From: an uncultured Bacteroidota bacterium
Lineage (GTDB): Bacteria > Bacteroidota > Rhodothermia > Rhodothermales > Salinibacteraceae
DNA: 64,000 nt
Assembly (NCBI GenBank): GCA_913056185.1
Contig: CAJXLV010000005.1
Span: forward strand, 61,124 to 125,123
Direction: 5' to 3'
The notes under the pieces were generated by a model. The model was not told where the DNA came from and made no database searches. It was given only the letters and a program-made list of their open reading frames with translations. Position numbers and translations under genes: made by a program. Shown piece by piece: positions 35,948 to 45,550 of this stretch. How positions within the stretch are numbered: the stretch's first letter is position 1; every line of letters starts with the position of its first letter.

Positions 35948-37767
35948 TTTTTGTTAGGAGCAGGATCGTCGTCGGTGCGGATCTCGATGGCGTCGGACGG
36001 GGCCTCCAGGACGCCGGGTTGTTGTGTCACTTCGAAGGTGATTTTCCGGACGGTTTTCTGGACGGTGAATTTTTTCTTGTTCGACCGGTAGGTGCGCCCG
36101 TTCAGGCCCTCCCATTCCAGGACGTAGGTGTATACGCCCTGGTCCAGCGGCTCGCCCTGGTCGTCGGTCCACGACCACGTCAGCTGTGCAGGCGGCACGC
36201 CGCGCCCACGGAAGAGGCGCACCGGCACACCGGCCCGGTCCTGGATGCGGACGCGCCAGAGGCCGTCTCGCCCCTTCAGGTAGGGGAAGAGGAGCGTAAA
36301 GGTGGTGCGTTCGGGGTTAAGGATGTGCAGGCGCGTTTCTCGCGGAAGGCGGAGAGAGTCGGCAGGCGCGGCGGCGGCGGTGTCCGTCGGCGCAATCACG
36401 CGAAGCTGCTCCGGAGACAAATCGGTGGTTTCGCGGAGACGGTTGTACAGCCCGTAGGTCCGGAGGCTGTCCTTTGCGCCCGCAATGAGCTGTAGCGTAT
36501 TGGGCGACTGGGCAGCGAGGCGCTGCGAGAGCCGGCCGAAGGTGGAATCGTACGTCGCCGTGAGCACATCGGGGAGCTTCACGTAATCGGGCACAGCGTC
36601 GACGGGCCGGCCGGGCGTGCGGCCACGCGTGGAAGCAAAGCTGCTGTCGAGGCGCCCCAGGCCTTGCTCTGCCAGGGCCGCCTCTACGGCCGGCGGCACG
36701 TCCACGGCACGCTCCACCCGCTTTTCCAGGTGCTGCATGGTGGGGTGCGGAGACGAGATGTACAGGCTTGGGCGCAGGCGTGGCGCGACCTCCGTTCGCT
36801 CCGCCTCCAGCATCAGTGACGGTGGCTCCGGCATCTCCGGCGGCTCCGGCGCCCGGCCAAATTCGTACACCACCCCAAACCGGTGGGAGCCAGTGGAGGC
36901 GCTGCGCAGGGACGAGGTCGGCAGGGTGTACTGATAGTTTACGCTCAGCGGCCCCCCGACATGCAATTGTCCCTCCACGCGGCCGGTGTTGAACATCGCG
37001 TCGCTCCCCACCCGCACGTATGAGCCGTCGGTCGAGTACGCCTCCACGCCCGCCCGCACGTCCAGTCCATACTCGCCGTGCGACACTTCCGCCCGCGCCC
37101 GGATGGGGCCGACGGCATAGGACGCGCCCCCAAAAATCTCCGGTTCGGCCCGGAAGGTGCCACCTCCGAGAGCGAGATTGGGCCGGTTGAGATTGCGCAC
37201 CCCCGCGGCAAGATTGAGCGCGGGCAGCGGCTTGGCAAACAGCCCAAGCGTGCCGGTAAGCGTGGTTTTGCCCGTGCCTTGCTCAAACACCGGATCGGGC
37301 TCTACCCCTACGAACTCGCTTCGGTTGTACGACAGGTTGAGGGCCGAGACCCGCGCCCCGACCGAGAACACCTGCAGGAAGCGCCCCGAGACGCTCAGCC
37401 CAAACGCGCGCTTCTTAAAAATGGGCGTGTCAAAATAACGGACGGCGCCCCCCACTCCCAGCCAATCGCCCACCAGGAATGGGGTCGAGGCCGCAAGGTA
37501 TCCCTGCCGCAGCGGCACCCCCGATGCGCTGCCCAGGCCTACGTGGTGCGCCTTGGCACCCAGCGCAATTTGTGTACGGTGAAACCCCATGGTGGCGGGA
37601 TTGCGCAGCATCGACGTTGCATCGTCGAGCGCCATGGACGGCCCCGTGATGAAGCGCTGCGCGTGGCTTATAGGCGGCAACAGCGCGCCGACCAGCAGCA
37701 GAAGAGCGCCCCAGGCCCATCCAGAATGTCTGGAAACGTCAATCATGCTGTGTATCCCGTTTCCCAT
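35944..37767 (-). CDS. PorP/SprF-like outer-membrane protein with extended C-terminal region
   Basis: Signal peptide; ITGPSMALDDATSMLRNPATMGFHRTQIALGAKAHHVGLG...; barrel-like repeats, FlgD-like WSWTDDQGEPLDQGVYTYVLEWEG near C-terminus; start overlaps upstream stop (TAATG). Confidence 0.65.
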   Translation of the reverse strand: MGNGIHSMIDVSRHSGWAWGALLLLVGALLPPISHAQRFITGPSMALDDATSMLRNPATMGFHRTQIALGAKAHHVGLGSASGVPLRQGYLAASTPFLVGDWLGVGGAVRYFDTPIFKKRAFGLSVSGRFLQVFSVGARVSALNLSYNRSEFVGVEPDPVFEQGTGKTTLTGTLGLFAKPLPALNLAAGVRNLNRPNLALGGGTFRAEPEIFGGASYAVGPIRARAEVSHGEYGLDVRAGVEAYSTDGSYVRVGSDAMFNTGRVEGQLHVGGPLSVNYQYTLPTSSLRSASTGSHRFGVVYEFGRAPEPPEMPEPPSLMLEAERTEVAPRLRPSLYISSPHPTMQHLEKRVERAVDVPPAVEAALAEQGLGRLDSSFASTRGRTPGRPVDAVPDYVKLPDVLTATYDSTFGRLSQRLAAQSPNTLQLIAGAKDSLRTYGLYNRLRETTDLSPEQLRVIAPTDTAAAAPADSLRLPRETRLHILNPERTTFTLLFPYLKGRDGLWRVRIQDRAGVPVRLFRGRGVPPAQLTWSWTDDQGEPLDQGVYTYVLEWEGLNGRTYRSNKKKFTVQKTVRKITFEVTQQPGVLEAPSDAIEIRTDDDPAPNKK

Positions 37768-40700
37768 TAGCGTGCAAGCGTGATGTGGCCGGACGAAACC
37801 GTCTCGCCCCCGTCCTCCACGACGTATAGGTACACCCCTGGGGGTTGCCCATCGCCTCCAGAATCGGTACCATTCCACCGGAGCTCTCCGGCCTGGAGCT
37901 GGTCGATGGTGCGCAGCTCTCGCCCCTCAAACGTGTAGATCCGCAGCACAGGCTGCCGCAACCCAAACTCGCTCACCTTGAACCGGACAGTGTCGTTAAT
38001 GCCGTCTCCGTTCGGGGTGAACGGATTGGGCGCTACCGACAGCTGGTCGGGGCGCTGAACGGTAAGGGTTAGCACTGCAGTGTTGTTGTCCAACCGCCCC
38101 CGCTCGTCAACCTGCTCCTCCGGATCCACTTCGCAGCGAATCTCCGTGCGGCCCTCTTGCGGAAATGCGATCGATATGGTTGGCGTCTGCGCGGCCGCCC
38201 CCACCCCCAATCCCTCCACGGTCTGGGATTCTACGGTCGTCCCTCCCCGCGAGACGCGCACCTGGAACGGGCCCGCATCGGCAGAGCCCTGGTTGGCATA
38301 GTCGCAAACAACCCCCAGCGTGTCATCGATCTGGACGTTATCGGCACTGCGCCCGACGCTCCGAAGATCTTCGGCGACCAGGTCGGGCGCCGGGGGCGGC
38401 TGGACCGTCAGCGTGCGCTCCACGACATTATTGGTCGTTCGCCCACGCTCGTCCACCTCTCCCTCTGCGTCCGCCGTACAGCGGATGGTTACCGTCCCCG
38501 CGGCCACCAGCGGAACGGTCGTCGTGTCCGTTTGCACCGTGGCCCCCACCGACAGCGAGTCCACCGTCTCCTCTTGCACCCGCGCGCCGTTGCGGGCAAT
38601 CCCCACCAAAAACGACCCCGCCCCCTCACTGCCCGCATTCGAGATCGTGCACGCCACCGCCACCGAATCCGTCACGCGCAGCGGACTCGGCACCTCCCCC
38701 ACCAAGTCCAGCGACTCCGCGACCAGGTCGGGCGCCGGGGGAGCAAGCACCTCGATCGTTCGCTCCACCCGATTGTTGTCCTCCCGTCGTTCGTCCACCT
38801 CCGCGTCCGCGTCCACAACACAGGCCAGCCGTGCGGTGCCCGGCGTCGGAAACGATACCTGGACCGCTTCCGCGCGAACCGTCGCCCCCGTCGCCAGGGA
38901 ATCGTAAGAGCGAGTCTGCACCCGATTGCCGTCCCGCAAGACGGCGAGGGAGAAGGGGCCGCTCGTGGTGTCGCCCTGGTTGGAAAACTCACACACCACC
39001 CCGCGGCGTTCGGTCGCACGTACGGTATCGTCAGGGCCGTCCACAATGTCCAGCGCCTCGGCCACGAGGTCCGCCTTCAGGGGCGCGGTGCTCCCCCGAA
39101 GCACCACCTTCGTCGTATCGGCGCCACAGTTGCCAGACGTGATTACCGCCGCGGTGTCGACATAGGCACGGTTTGGCTCCGGTGGATCGAACCGAAAGGT
39201 GGCCGTTCGCCCCCCTCGATCCGGAATGAGCGCAGGCATCTGCTCCACAGCAAACGCCGCGCCATCAAGCCCCAGCACTGTATCGACCTGCGCGTCGATA
39301 TTGCCGTCGTTCTCGAGGGTGGTTTGACGCGTTGCCGTACTGCCGGCGTAGACCTCCCCGAAGGAGAGAGTGTCCGGGATGGCGGCAATAGCCGCCTCTA
39401 CGCCGGTGCCCGACAGGTTGATGGACACGCCCTGTGTCCCCATCGCCGTTCCAGTCTCTTCGGTCAGCTCCAGCACCAAGCTGCCCCCGTAAAGGCCACG
39501 CTGTGTGGGGGCAAAGGCAATCTCAAGCGCGCGGCTCTGGTCCGGCGCCAGGGTATCGGGGACGGAGGAGACCAGCGCAAAGCCGTCGGGAACCGACAGC
39601 GCACGCACCACCAGCGGCCGATTCGTGAGATTGGTCACGGACACGGTCGCTGTGCTATCATCGCCCACGCACACTTCCCCAAATGCAACCTGCGTGCGAC
39701 TCACGATGCCAAGTCCCGGGCGTCCACCTTGGTTTCTGAGAACCTGAAGACGGCCGCCCGATTGGTCGGCCACTACGTAGTCCTGGTCCTCATCCCGGTC
39801 GAGGTCCAGTGCGGCCCCGCCCACCGGCGGAAAGGCGGTTTTCACGAGGCGATCCGGAATAAACTCGTCGTTGTCTCGGTTGCCCGCAACCTGTACCGTA
39901 TCCTGGGGGGAGTGGGTGCTAAACAGGTCCAGATCATAGGTCGATTCCTGCTCCGGGTCCACATCCGCAAGGCCGACAGTGCGGGCGGGAGACGACGGCG
40001 ATGCAATGTCCTGCCGGTCGAACGCAAACTCGCCCGTGCCCCGGTTCGCAAACCCGAGCACCCGGTCCTGGTCTTGGCCGGCAACCACCAAATCCACCCA
40101 TCCATCCCCCACCGTTCCCCCCTGCGTTCCGAACACATCCCGCGCCGCAAGCACAGCCGGCACGAAGGGCAGCGACTGGCGCCCCGCCCCGACCGAAAAC
40201 GTGCCGGCACCCTCATTCTTGAGCCAAAGGATCGCCTCCTCCGCAGCACTCGTCACGAGCAGATCCAGGTCTCCATCCCGGTCCACGTCCCGCGCAACAA
40301 CACTGGTGAGCGCCGCGCTTCCGACGGTCGGCTGCCCCTCGGAAAACCCACCAGTGCCGTCGTTCACGTGCACCACACTTCCGCTTCCACCAAACGGCGT
40401 GACGACAAGGTCCGGGGCTCCGTCCCCAGTTACATCTGCAATCTCTACGTCCGTGGGCCGTGATCCTGTCGGCACCCGAGAGATGCTCCACCCGCTCGGC
40501 TCGTTCAGAAGGATGCCGAGGGAATCTTGAAAGCTGTGTACCGTCACAAGATCGGGCCGCCCATCGCCGTTCACATCCCCCTGCGCAAGGGTGACCGCCC
40601 CCGGCATGGAAATCAACGACGCGTTGGAGAGCGTACTTCCATATCGCACCTGCACAGTGTCACTGGGTTGATGCACGACCGCGACATCGGCCCGTTGGTC

Positions 40701-41252
40701 CTCATTGAAGTCTGCCGACACCACCGCCGACGGGATGGACACGCCTCCCACCTTCACAGGCGGTGCCTCCGCCTCGGCCCCTGCTCTTGCCAGCGCCTGC
40801 GGCCTCTGCACGGGCGGCTCCGGCTCGAAGATGCCGGTTCCGTACTCGGTACGAACCGTGAACTGCCACACGTACGGCGCCCCGATCGGCGTGCCCCCCA
40901 CCTGCAGGTCCTCGGAAAGCACCACCGTCACCTGCTCTCCCGGGCGAAAAGGCTCATCGGGCACGTACAAAAGCGTGTCCCCCGTCGGCCGCCCCGTCCC
41001 TGAGATGCGTCCGGAACGGCTGCCGTACACGTCAACCAGGTCTTGCCCGGGCGGGATCTCCACCGCCCCCGCGAACTCGACCCGCACAGAGTCGGTCGGC
41101 TCCGCCACGACCGACCCCTGAGCCGGCGCGACGGCCTGGACCTCACCCGTCTGCGCGTGGGCCTGGGACAACGCCACCGCGCCCCACAGCCCACAGAAAA
41201 GAAGGAGCACGAGCCACCACCGGCCCGTCGCGCTCAGAGCGCTTGCCATCAT
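37767..41252 (-). CDS. Large secreted protein with FG-GAP/VCBS-like repeats, CARDB-like repeats and a T9SS type-B/FlgD-like C-terminal domain
   Basis: DFNEDQRADVAVV, GDVNGDGRPDLVTV repeats; three PDLVAE.. units; C-terminus VAPNPFTPNGDGINDTVRFKV...GVYLYVVEDGGETVSSGHITLAR. Confidence 0.85.
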   Translation of the reverse strand: MMASALSATGRWWLVLLLFCGLWGAVALSQAHAQTGEVQAVAPAQGSVVAEPTDSVRVEFAGAVEIPPGQDLVDVYGSRSGRISGTGRPTGDTLLYVPDEPFRPGEQVTVVLSEDLQVGGTPIGAPYVWQFTVRTEYGTGIFEPEPPVQRPQALARAGAEAEAPPVKVGGVSIPSAVVSADFNEDQRADVAVVHQPSDTVQVRYGSTLSNASLISMPGAVTLAQGDVNGDGRPDLVTVHSFQDSLGILLNEPSGWSISRVPTGSRPTDVEIADVTGDGAPDLVVTPFGGSGSVVHVNDGTGGFSEGQPTVGSAALTSVVARDVDRDGDLDLLVTSAAEEAILWLKNEGAGTFSVGAGRQSLPFVPAVLAARDVFGTQGGTVGDGWVDLVVAGQDQDRVLGFANRGTGEFAFDRQDIASPSSPARTVGLADVDPEQESTYDLDLFSTHSPQDTVQVAGNRDNDEFIPDRLVKTAFPPVGGAALDLDRDEDQDYVVADQSGGRLQVLRNQGGRPGLGIVSRTQVAFGEVCVGDDSTATVSVTNLTNRPLVVRALSVPDGFALVSSVPDTLAPDQSRALEIAFAPTQRGLYGGSLVLELTEETGTAMGTQGVSINLSGTGVEAAIAAIPDTLSFGEVYAGSTATRQTTLENDGNIDAQVDTVLGLDGAAFAVEQMPALIPDRGGRTATFRFDPPEPNRAYVDTAAVITSGNCGADTTKVVLRGSTAPLKADLVAEALDIVDGPDDTVRATERRGVVCEFSNQGDTTSGPFSLAVLRDGNRVQTRSYDSLATGATVRAEAVQVSFPTPGTARLACVVDADAEVDERREDNNRVERTIEVLAPPAPDLVAESLDLVGEVPSPLRVTDSVAVACTISNAGSEGAGSFLVGIARNGARVQEETVDSLSVGATVQTDTTTVPLVAAGTVTIRCTADAEGEVDERGRTTNNVVERTLTVQPPPAPDLVAEDLRSVGRSADNVQIDDTLGVVCDYANQGSADAGPFQVRVSRGGTTVESQTVEGLGVGAAAQTPTISIAFPQEGRTEIRCEVDPEEQVDERGRLDNNTAVLTLTVQRPDQLSVAPNPFTPNGDGINDTVRFKVSEFGLRQPVLRIYTFEGRELRTIDQLQAGELRWNGTDSGGDGQPPGVYLYVVEDGGETVSSGHITLAR

Positions 41253-41253
41253 G

Positions 41254-42276
41254 CTATTCGTCCTCATCGGTTCGTACACGCTGTAGGCGAGTCCGGAGCT
41301 CGTTCACGGCGGCCTCATCGCCGAGTCGTTCGTACGCAATCACCAGCCGCTGCAGGGCCTGCAGGTCGTCGGGGCGCCGCTGCAAGACGCGACGGTAGGT
41401 CTGTGCCGCCGCCTCTGCGCGTCCCAGCGCTCCGTAGGCCTCTCCCAGTGCCCGAAGCACCTTCACGGAGGTCTCTCCACCGGCCAGCCGCTCCAGCAGG
41501 GGCAGGGCTTGCCCGTACTTCTCACGGTTGAACAGCAGAAACGCATAGTCACGGCGCACCGTGGACGACGGTGCGGTCTGGAGCAGCTTGTCAAACGCCC
41601 CGAGCGCCTCGGGCCACTGCTCGGTCTCCACAAACGCATACGCCAGTCGCTTACGAATCCGGGGCTGGGGCGACGACTGCTCCAGGGCACGCCGACCGTA
41701 CCGAATGGCTGCAGAGTAGTCGTCGGCCTCCGCCGCCAAGGCCGAAAGGTTGTTGAGGAGCTCAATGTCCTCGGGCGCCATCTCCAGCGCCTCGCGGTAG
41801 GCGGCCCGCGCCTCCTCGGGGCGCCCCGCCTCCACCCGCACCTGCCCCAGGGCTTTCACCGGTGCCACATTGTCCGGTTGGATCACCCGCACGGCCTGAA
41901 AAGCCGCCTCCGCCGCTCCATACGCGCTGCTCTCCAGCGCCTTCGTCCCCGTCGCAAACTCCTCGCGGGCGTGCTTCTGCTTCACATACCGGATTTGCTC
42001 GGCAAATCGTGGAGACTGTGCCCGAGAAGCGTCGAGAGCAGAGATGCCCTTCTTGTACGCGCCCTCGCGCATGTACAACCGCCCGAGTAGAAAATGGGCT
42101 TCTGCATTTTCCGGCTCGCTACGCGTGGTCTGCACGAGCAACTGCTTCGCGGCTGCCGTATCGTTCATCCGCTCGTAATTGCTGATGCGGCGGGCAAGAT
42201 CGCTCTCACACCCCCCAAGCACCACCATCACGGCCAGGAGCAAAGGCAACCGATACGGTAACGCAGAAGGAAGCAC
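41254..42276 (-). CDS. TPR-repeat lipoprotein
   Basis: Lipobox MVVLGGCESD; multiple TPR units (AEAHFLLGRLYMREGAYKKGISALD; PRIRKRLAYAFVETEQWPEALGAFDKL); GTG start. Confidence 0.88.
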   Translation of the reverse strand: MLPSALPYRLPLLLAVMVVLGGCESDLARRISNYERMNDTAAAKQLLVQTTRSEPENAEAHFLLGRLYMREGAYKKGISALDASRAQSPRFAEQIRYVKQKHAREEFATGTKALESSAYGAAEAAFQAVRVIQPDNVAPVKALGQVRVEAGRPEEARAAYREALEMAPEDIELLNNLSALAAEADDYSAAIRYGRRALEQSSPQPRIRKRLAYAFVETEQWPEALGAFDKLLQTAPSSTVRRDYAFLLFNREKYGQALPLLERLAGGETSVKVLRALGEAYGALGRAEAAAQTYRRVLQRRPDDLQALQRLVIAYERLGDEAAVNELRTRLQRVRTDEDE

Positions 42277-43052
42277 GCAGTGGTAAAAGGCTATGTATAG
42301 GTCCTTGACGCATCTTTTTCCTGAACGTGGTCCTCAGCTCTGATCCTGGAGTGTGCCCCTCATGCGTTGCTGCTTTTCTTCAGTCTGTTTTGCCCGAACT
42401 GCGTTGCTCTTCCGATGTCTCCGTGCGGGCACAAGCAGAAAAACAACCTCTCAACTCGTTCCTGTCTTCGCAAGTGCCAATGTGCATGCCCCCCTCCATC
42501 GCTTTTCGTGTTCGTCTCTTCTCGTCCGTTCCGAGCCTCTTCTCCGCCTCGCTAACCGCGACGGTAGGCTCACAGATTGGGCAACGGCTGCGATGGAATG
42601 ACCAAAGTGAGACATCTTCGCAAGGATGACTCCTCTCCACATGGGCAGGCTGCTGAACAAACCGTTGCTACGCTCATGATTTAATACGCAGTGCACACAA
42701 GAACTGGAAAGCGCCCATGCCTCGCCTCTTCACGCTGGCCCTATCTGTGGCCTCGTTCTATTCTATGGCTTCTCATGCGGTCTCTCATGCGCGCGGCCCG
42801 AATCACAGCACCGCATCATGGAACGGGGGTGGATTCCATTTGCGTACATGCCCCCCTAACGGTACCGATATTGGTGAGACTTTTCAATGGCGGGGCTTAT
42901 TTCCGCCTGAGAGAGTCCTAACGCCTTTCCAGGGTACCTGTTGATTCTTGGAAAATCAAATTTTTTATCTTTATAAACCATTGCGCCAAGACATGCGTTC
43001 GCCTCTTGCCAGCACGGCTTCTCTTCTCTAACCGTCTTCTCTTCCCTCCCTC

Positions 43053-43262
43053 ATGACCCACAACGACTGGAGCTGTCCCAAGTGCGATCACGATGCCTTC
43101 GAGACCGCCGAACTCCGCGCGTCCGGCGGCGCCCTCTCCTCAATGTTCGACGTTGAGAACCAACAGTTCACGACGGTTACCTGCACGCAGTGCCGGTATA
43201 CCGAGCTCTACGCCACCGACACGGGCTCCCTCCAGCAGGTCCTCGATTTTCTGGCGACGTGA
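43053..43262 (+). CDS. Small zinc-ribbon protein
   Basis: WSCPKCDHDAFE...FTTVTCTQCRYTELY (two CxxC pairs), 69 aa. Confidence 0.85.
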   Translation: MTHNDWSCPKCDHDAFETAELRASGGALSSMFDVENQQFTTVTCTQCRYTELYATDTGSLQQVLDFLAT

Positions 43263-43296
43263 CTCGCGCACGAACGCTCACACTCCCAAACGCCCC

Positions 43297-43914
43297 ATGG
43301 ACCTCCTCCTCTTCAGCGACGTGCACGGCGATCTCGACGCCTGCCGCCACCTCGTCGATCGCGCCGCGGACGTGGACGTAGTCGTCGGCGCGGGTGACTT
43401 TTGCGTGGCGCGGCGCAACCTGGCAGCCCCCATCGAGACGCTTTCGGCCATCGACACGCCCACCGTGCTGGTGCCCGGCAACGCCGAAACCGAGGACGAG
43501 ATCGCCGCGCAGGTGTCGGCCGCGGGCTGGGACGCGGCGCACGTGCTCCACGGAGACGGCGTCACCATCAACGGGCAGTCGTTCTTTGGGATTGGGGGCG
43601 GCATTCCCATCACCCCCTTCGGCCCGTGGAGCTACGACTTTAGCGAGGCGGAGGCGCGGGACCTGCTGGCGGGGTGTCCGGAGGGGGCGGTCCTCGTTTC
43701 CCACTCCCCGCCCAAAAACGCCGTCGATCGCGACTCGAAGGGCCAGTCGCTCGGCAGCACCGCCGTCCGGGCCGCCATCGAAGAGACCCGCCCCGTGCTG
43801 ACCGTCTGCGGCCACATCCACGGCAGCTGGGACGAGGCCGCCGAGATCGGGACCACGTCTGTCGTCAACGCCGGGCCGGAGGGCGTTGCCTGGGCACTGT
43901 CCTCCCGGACCTAA
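43297..43914 (+). CDS. Calcineurin-like metallophosphoesterase
   Basis: LLLFSDVHGDLDACRHLV...VVGAGDFCV...VPGNAE...VSHSPP...CGHIHGSWDEA. Confidence 0.92.
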   Translation: MDLLLFSDVHGDLDACRHLVDRAADVDVVVGAGDFCVARRNLAAPIETLSAIDTPTVLVPGNAETEDEIAAQVSAAGWDAAHVLHGDGVTINGQSFFGIGGGIPITPFGPWSYDFSEAEARDLLAGCPEGAVLVSHSPPKNAVDRDSKGQSLGSTAVRAAIEETRPVLTVCGHIHGSWDEAAEIGTTSVVNAGPEGVAWALSSRT

Positions 43915-43963
43915 GCCCGAGCCCGCCGTTGCATTTTCCCTCCGCGCCTCCTACGTTTGGCGT

Positions 43964-44052
43964 GAAGCTGGGGGTGTTCGGCGCCACGCGGCGGCCGGGC
44001 TGAGAGAGTCCCTCCGAACCTGATCCGGTTCACACCGGCGCAGGAAAGCCCA
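43964..44052 (+). promoter_or_regulatory. TPP riboswitch (THI element)
   Basis: GGGCTGAGAGAGTCCCTCCGAACCTGATCCGGTTCACACCGGCGCAGGAAAGC matches the CUGAGA...ACCUGAUCYGG...CCRGCGYAGGRAA core, upstream of tenA. Confidence 0.93.
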
Positions 44053-44128
44053 CATCGCAGTCGTTTTCCGCGGGTGTGTCCCGCCCCTGGCTTCGCCTCC
44101 TCGTTCGTCGCATCGATTCTGCGAAGCC

Positions 44129-44848
44129 ATGCCCGCCTCCCTTGCCGCTCCCCTCGACACGCGCGCGTTCTCCGTCCCGCCCTTCGCGGAGGCCTGCCTC
44201 GAACACGCCCACGACGCGTGGACGGAGGCTTTCGACCATCCGTTCGTGCACGCCCTGGCCGAGGGCACGCTGGACGCGGACGCCTTCACGTTCTACCAGA
44301 TGCAGGACGCGCGCTACCTGGAGGCCTTCGCCGACGCCGCCTCCCTGCTCTCCACCCGCTGCCCCGCCCCCGACGACAAGCTCTGGTTTATCGACGCGGC
44401 TCGGCTGGCACTCGTGGTGGAGGGGGAATTGCACGAAGGCTACGGCGAGGAGCTCGGCTATGGCCCGGACGACATCCGGCAGCTCACGCTTACGCCGAAC
44501 AACCGCGCCTACCAAAACCACATGATGGAGCGGGCCCAGCGCGGGACGCTCGTGGAGGGCACGGCGGCCCTCACCCCCTGCCCCTGGCTCTACGTGGAGC
44601 TCGGCCAGCGCCTTGAGCGCGAGATGGGCGCCATTCCGGACAACCACCCGTACGCCGAGTGGCTCGCCCTATACCGCGACCCGGAGTTTAACGAGTACAT
44701 GGACAACCTGCTGGCACGCCTGCAGCGATTCGCCGACGCGGCCGACGCCTCGGCCCGGCGCCGCGCCAAGACGGCCTTCACCACCAGCGTCCGCTACGAG
44801 TGGATGTTCTGGGACCAGGCCTGGACCCAGCAGGAGTGGCCCGTGTAG
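44129..44848 (+). CDS. tenA: Thiaminase II / TenA family
   Basis: DHPFVHALAEGTLDADAFTFYQMQDARYLEAFADAASL; WLYVELGQRL; preceded by TPP riboswitch. Confidence 0.93.
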   Translation: MPASLAAPLDTRAFSVPPFAEACLEHAHDAWTEAFDHPFVHALAEGTLDADAFTFYQMQDARYLEAFADAASLLSTRCPAPDDKLWFIDAARLALVVEGELHEGYGEELGYGPDDIRQLTLTPNNRAYQNHMMERAQRGTLVEGTAALTPCPWLYVELGQRLEREMGAIPDNHPYAEWLALYRDPEFNEYMDNLLARLQRFADAADASARRRAKTAFTTSVRYEWMFWDQAWTQQEWPV

Positions 44849-44854
44849 GCTGCT

Positions 44855-45439
44855 TCAGCGCTGCATGCGCACCGGCACGTGCCCGAACGAAACGCGACGG
44901 CGCACGGTACGGGTCGAGTCGCCCGCTCCCTCCCACTCGGCCACCGCCGTGAGGGCTCGGGGGCGGGCCTCCGCCCCAATCGGCCATGTCGCCACGAGGC
45001 GCGTGGAGTCGCCCGGCGCACACGTGACCGACGGCGCCTCCTCGTAGACGGTCCCGTCGTCGGCCTCCAGGGCCTTGAGGGAAAGGCGGTACTCGCCCTC
45101 TCCCGTGTTGGCCACCTCCACCGTCAGCCGAAAGGCCCATGCTCCCCCCGAGCGGGCCTGCATTCGCATTCGAGCAATGCGCTCCGAGACGGCCGTGCTG
45201 GGCAGCAAATCGTCCCCGATCCCCAGGGCGGGCGGTTCATCGGTCGCATCCGCCTGCTGCTCGGTCGGCTCCTCTCCGTCCAGAAGGTACGACCGCACCA
45301 GGGTCATCCCCTCGATGCCGAACGCGACCCCGAACGCGAGAATGAGGAAGAGGCGCACCACCCACGGGCGTACGCCGTCCGCGTCGTCGGACGCAGGCCG
45401 CGCGGGGGCCTCATCGGCATCGGGAGGTGGAGGACTCAT
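44855..45439 (-). CDS. Hypothetical single-TM protein next to ba3 oxidase genes
   Basis: TM VRLFLILAFGVAFGIEGMTLV followed by periplasmic-like domain; co-directional with oxidase genes. Confidence 0.7.
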   Translation of the reverse strand: MSPPPPDADEAPARPASDDADGVRPWVVRLFLILAFGVAFGIEGMTLVRSYLLDGEEPTEQQADATDEPPALGIGDDLLPSTAVSERIARMRMQARSGGAWAFRLTVEVANTGEGEYRLSLKALEADDGTVYEEAPSVTCAPGDSTRLVATWPIGAEARPRALTAVAEWEGAGDSTRTVRRRVSFGHVPVRMQR

Positions 45440-45550
45440 CGAATGAGGAAAGGAATCCGGCAGACCGCTGCCCTTCACGAAGACGGGCAGCCACGACCGC
45501 TGTTCAGTGCCCACACCAGCCGTCCCCCCCAGCTCCCCCCGGCACCTGGT

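Noticed and set aside
38157-40463. 768-aa plus-strand ORF
   Set aside because: Antisense to the FG-GAP/CARDB surface protein, Arg/His-rich, no domain.
42895-42945. Possible second TPP riboswitch (CCTGAGAGAGTCC near 42906)
   Set aside because: Only the CTGAGAGAGTCC string matches; the ACCUGAUCYGG...CCRGCG half is absent.
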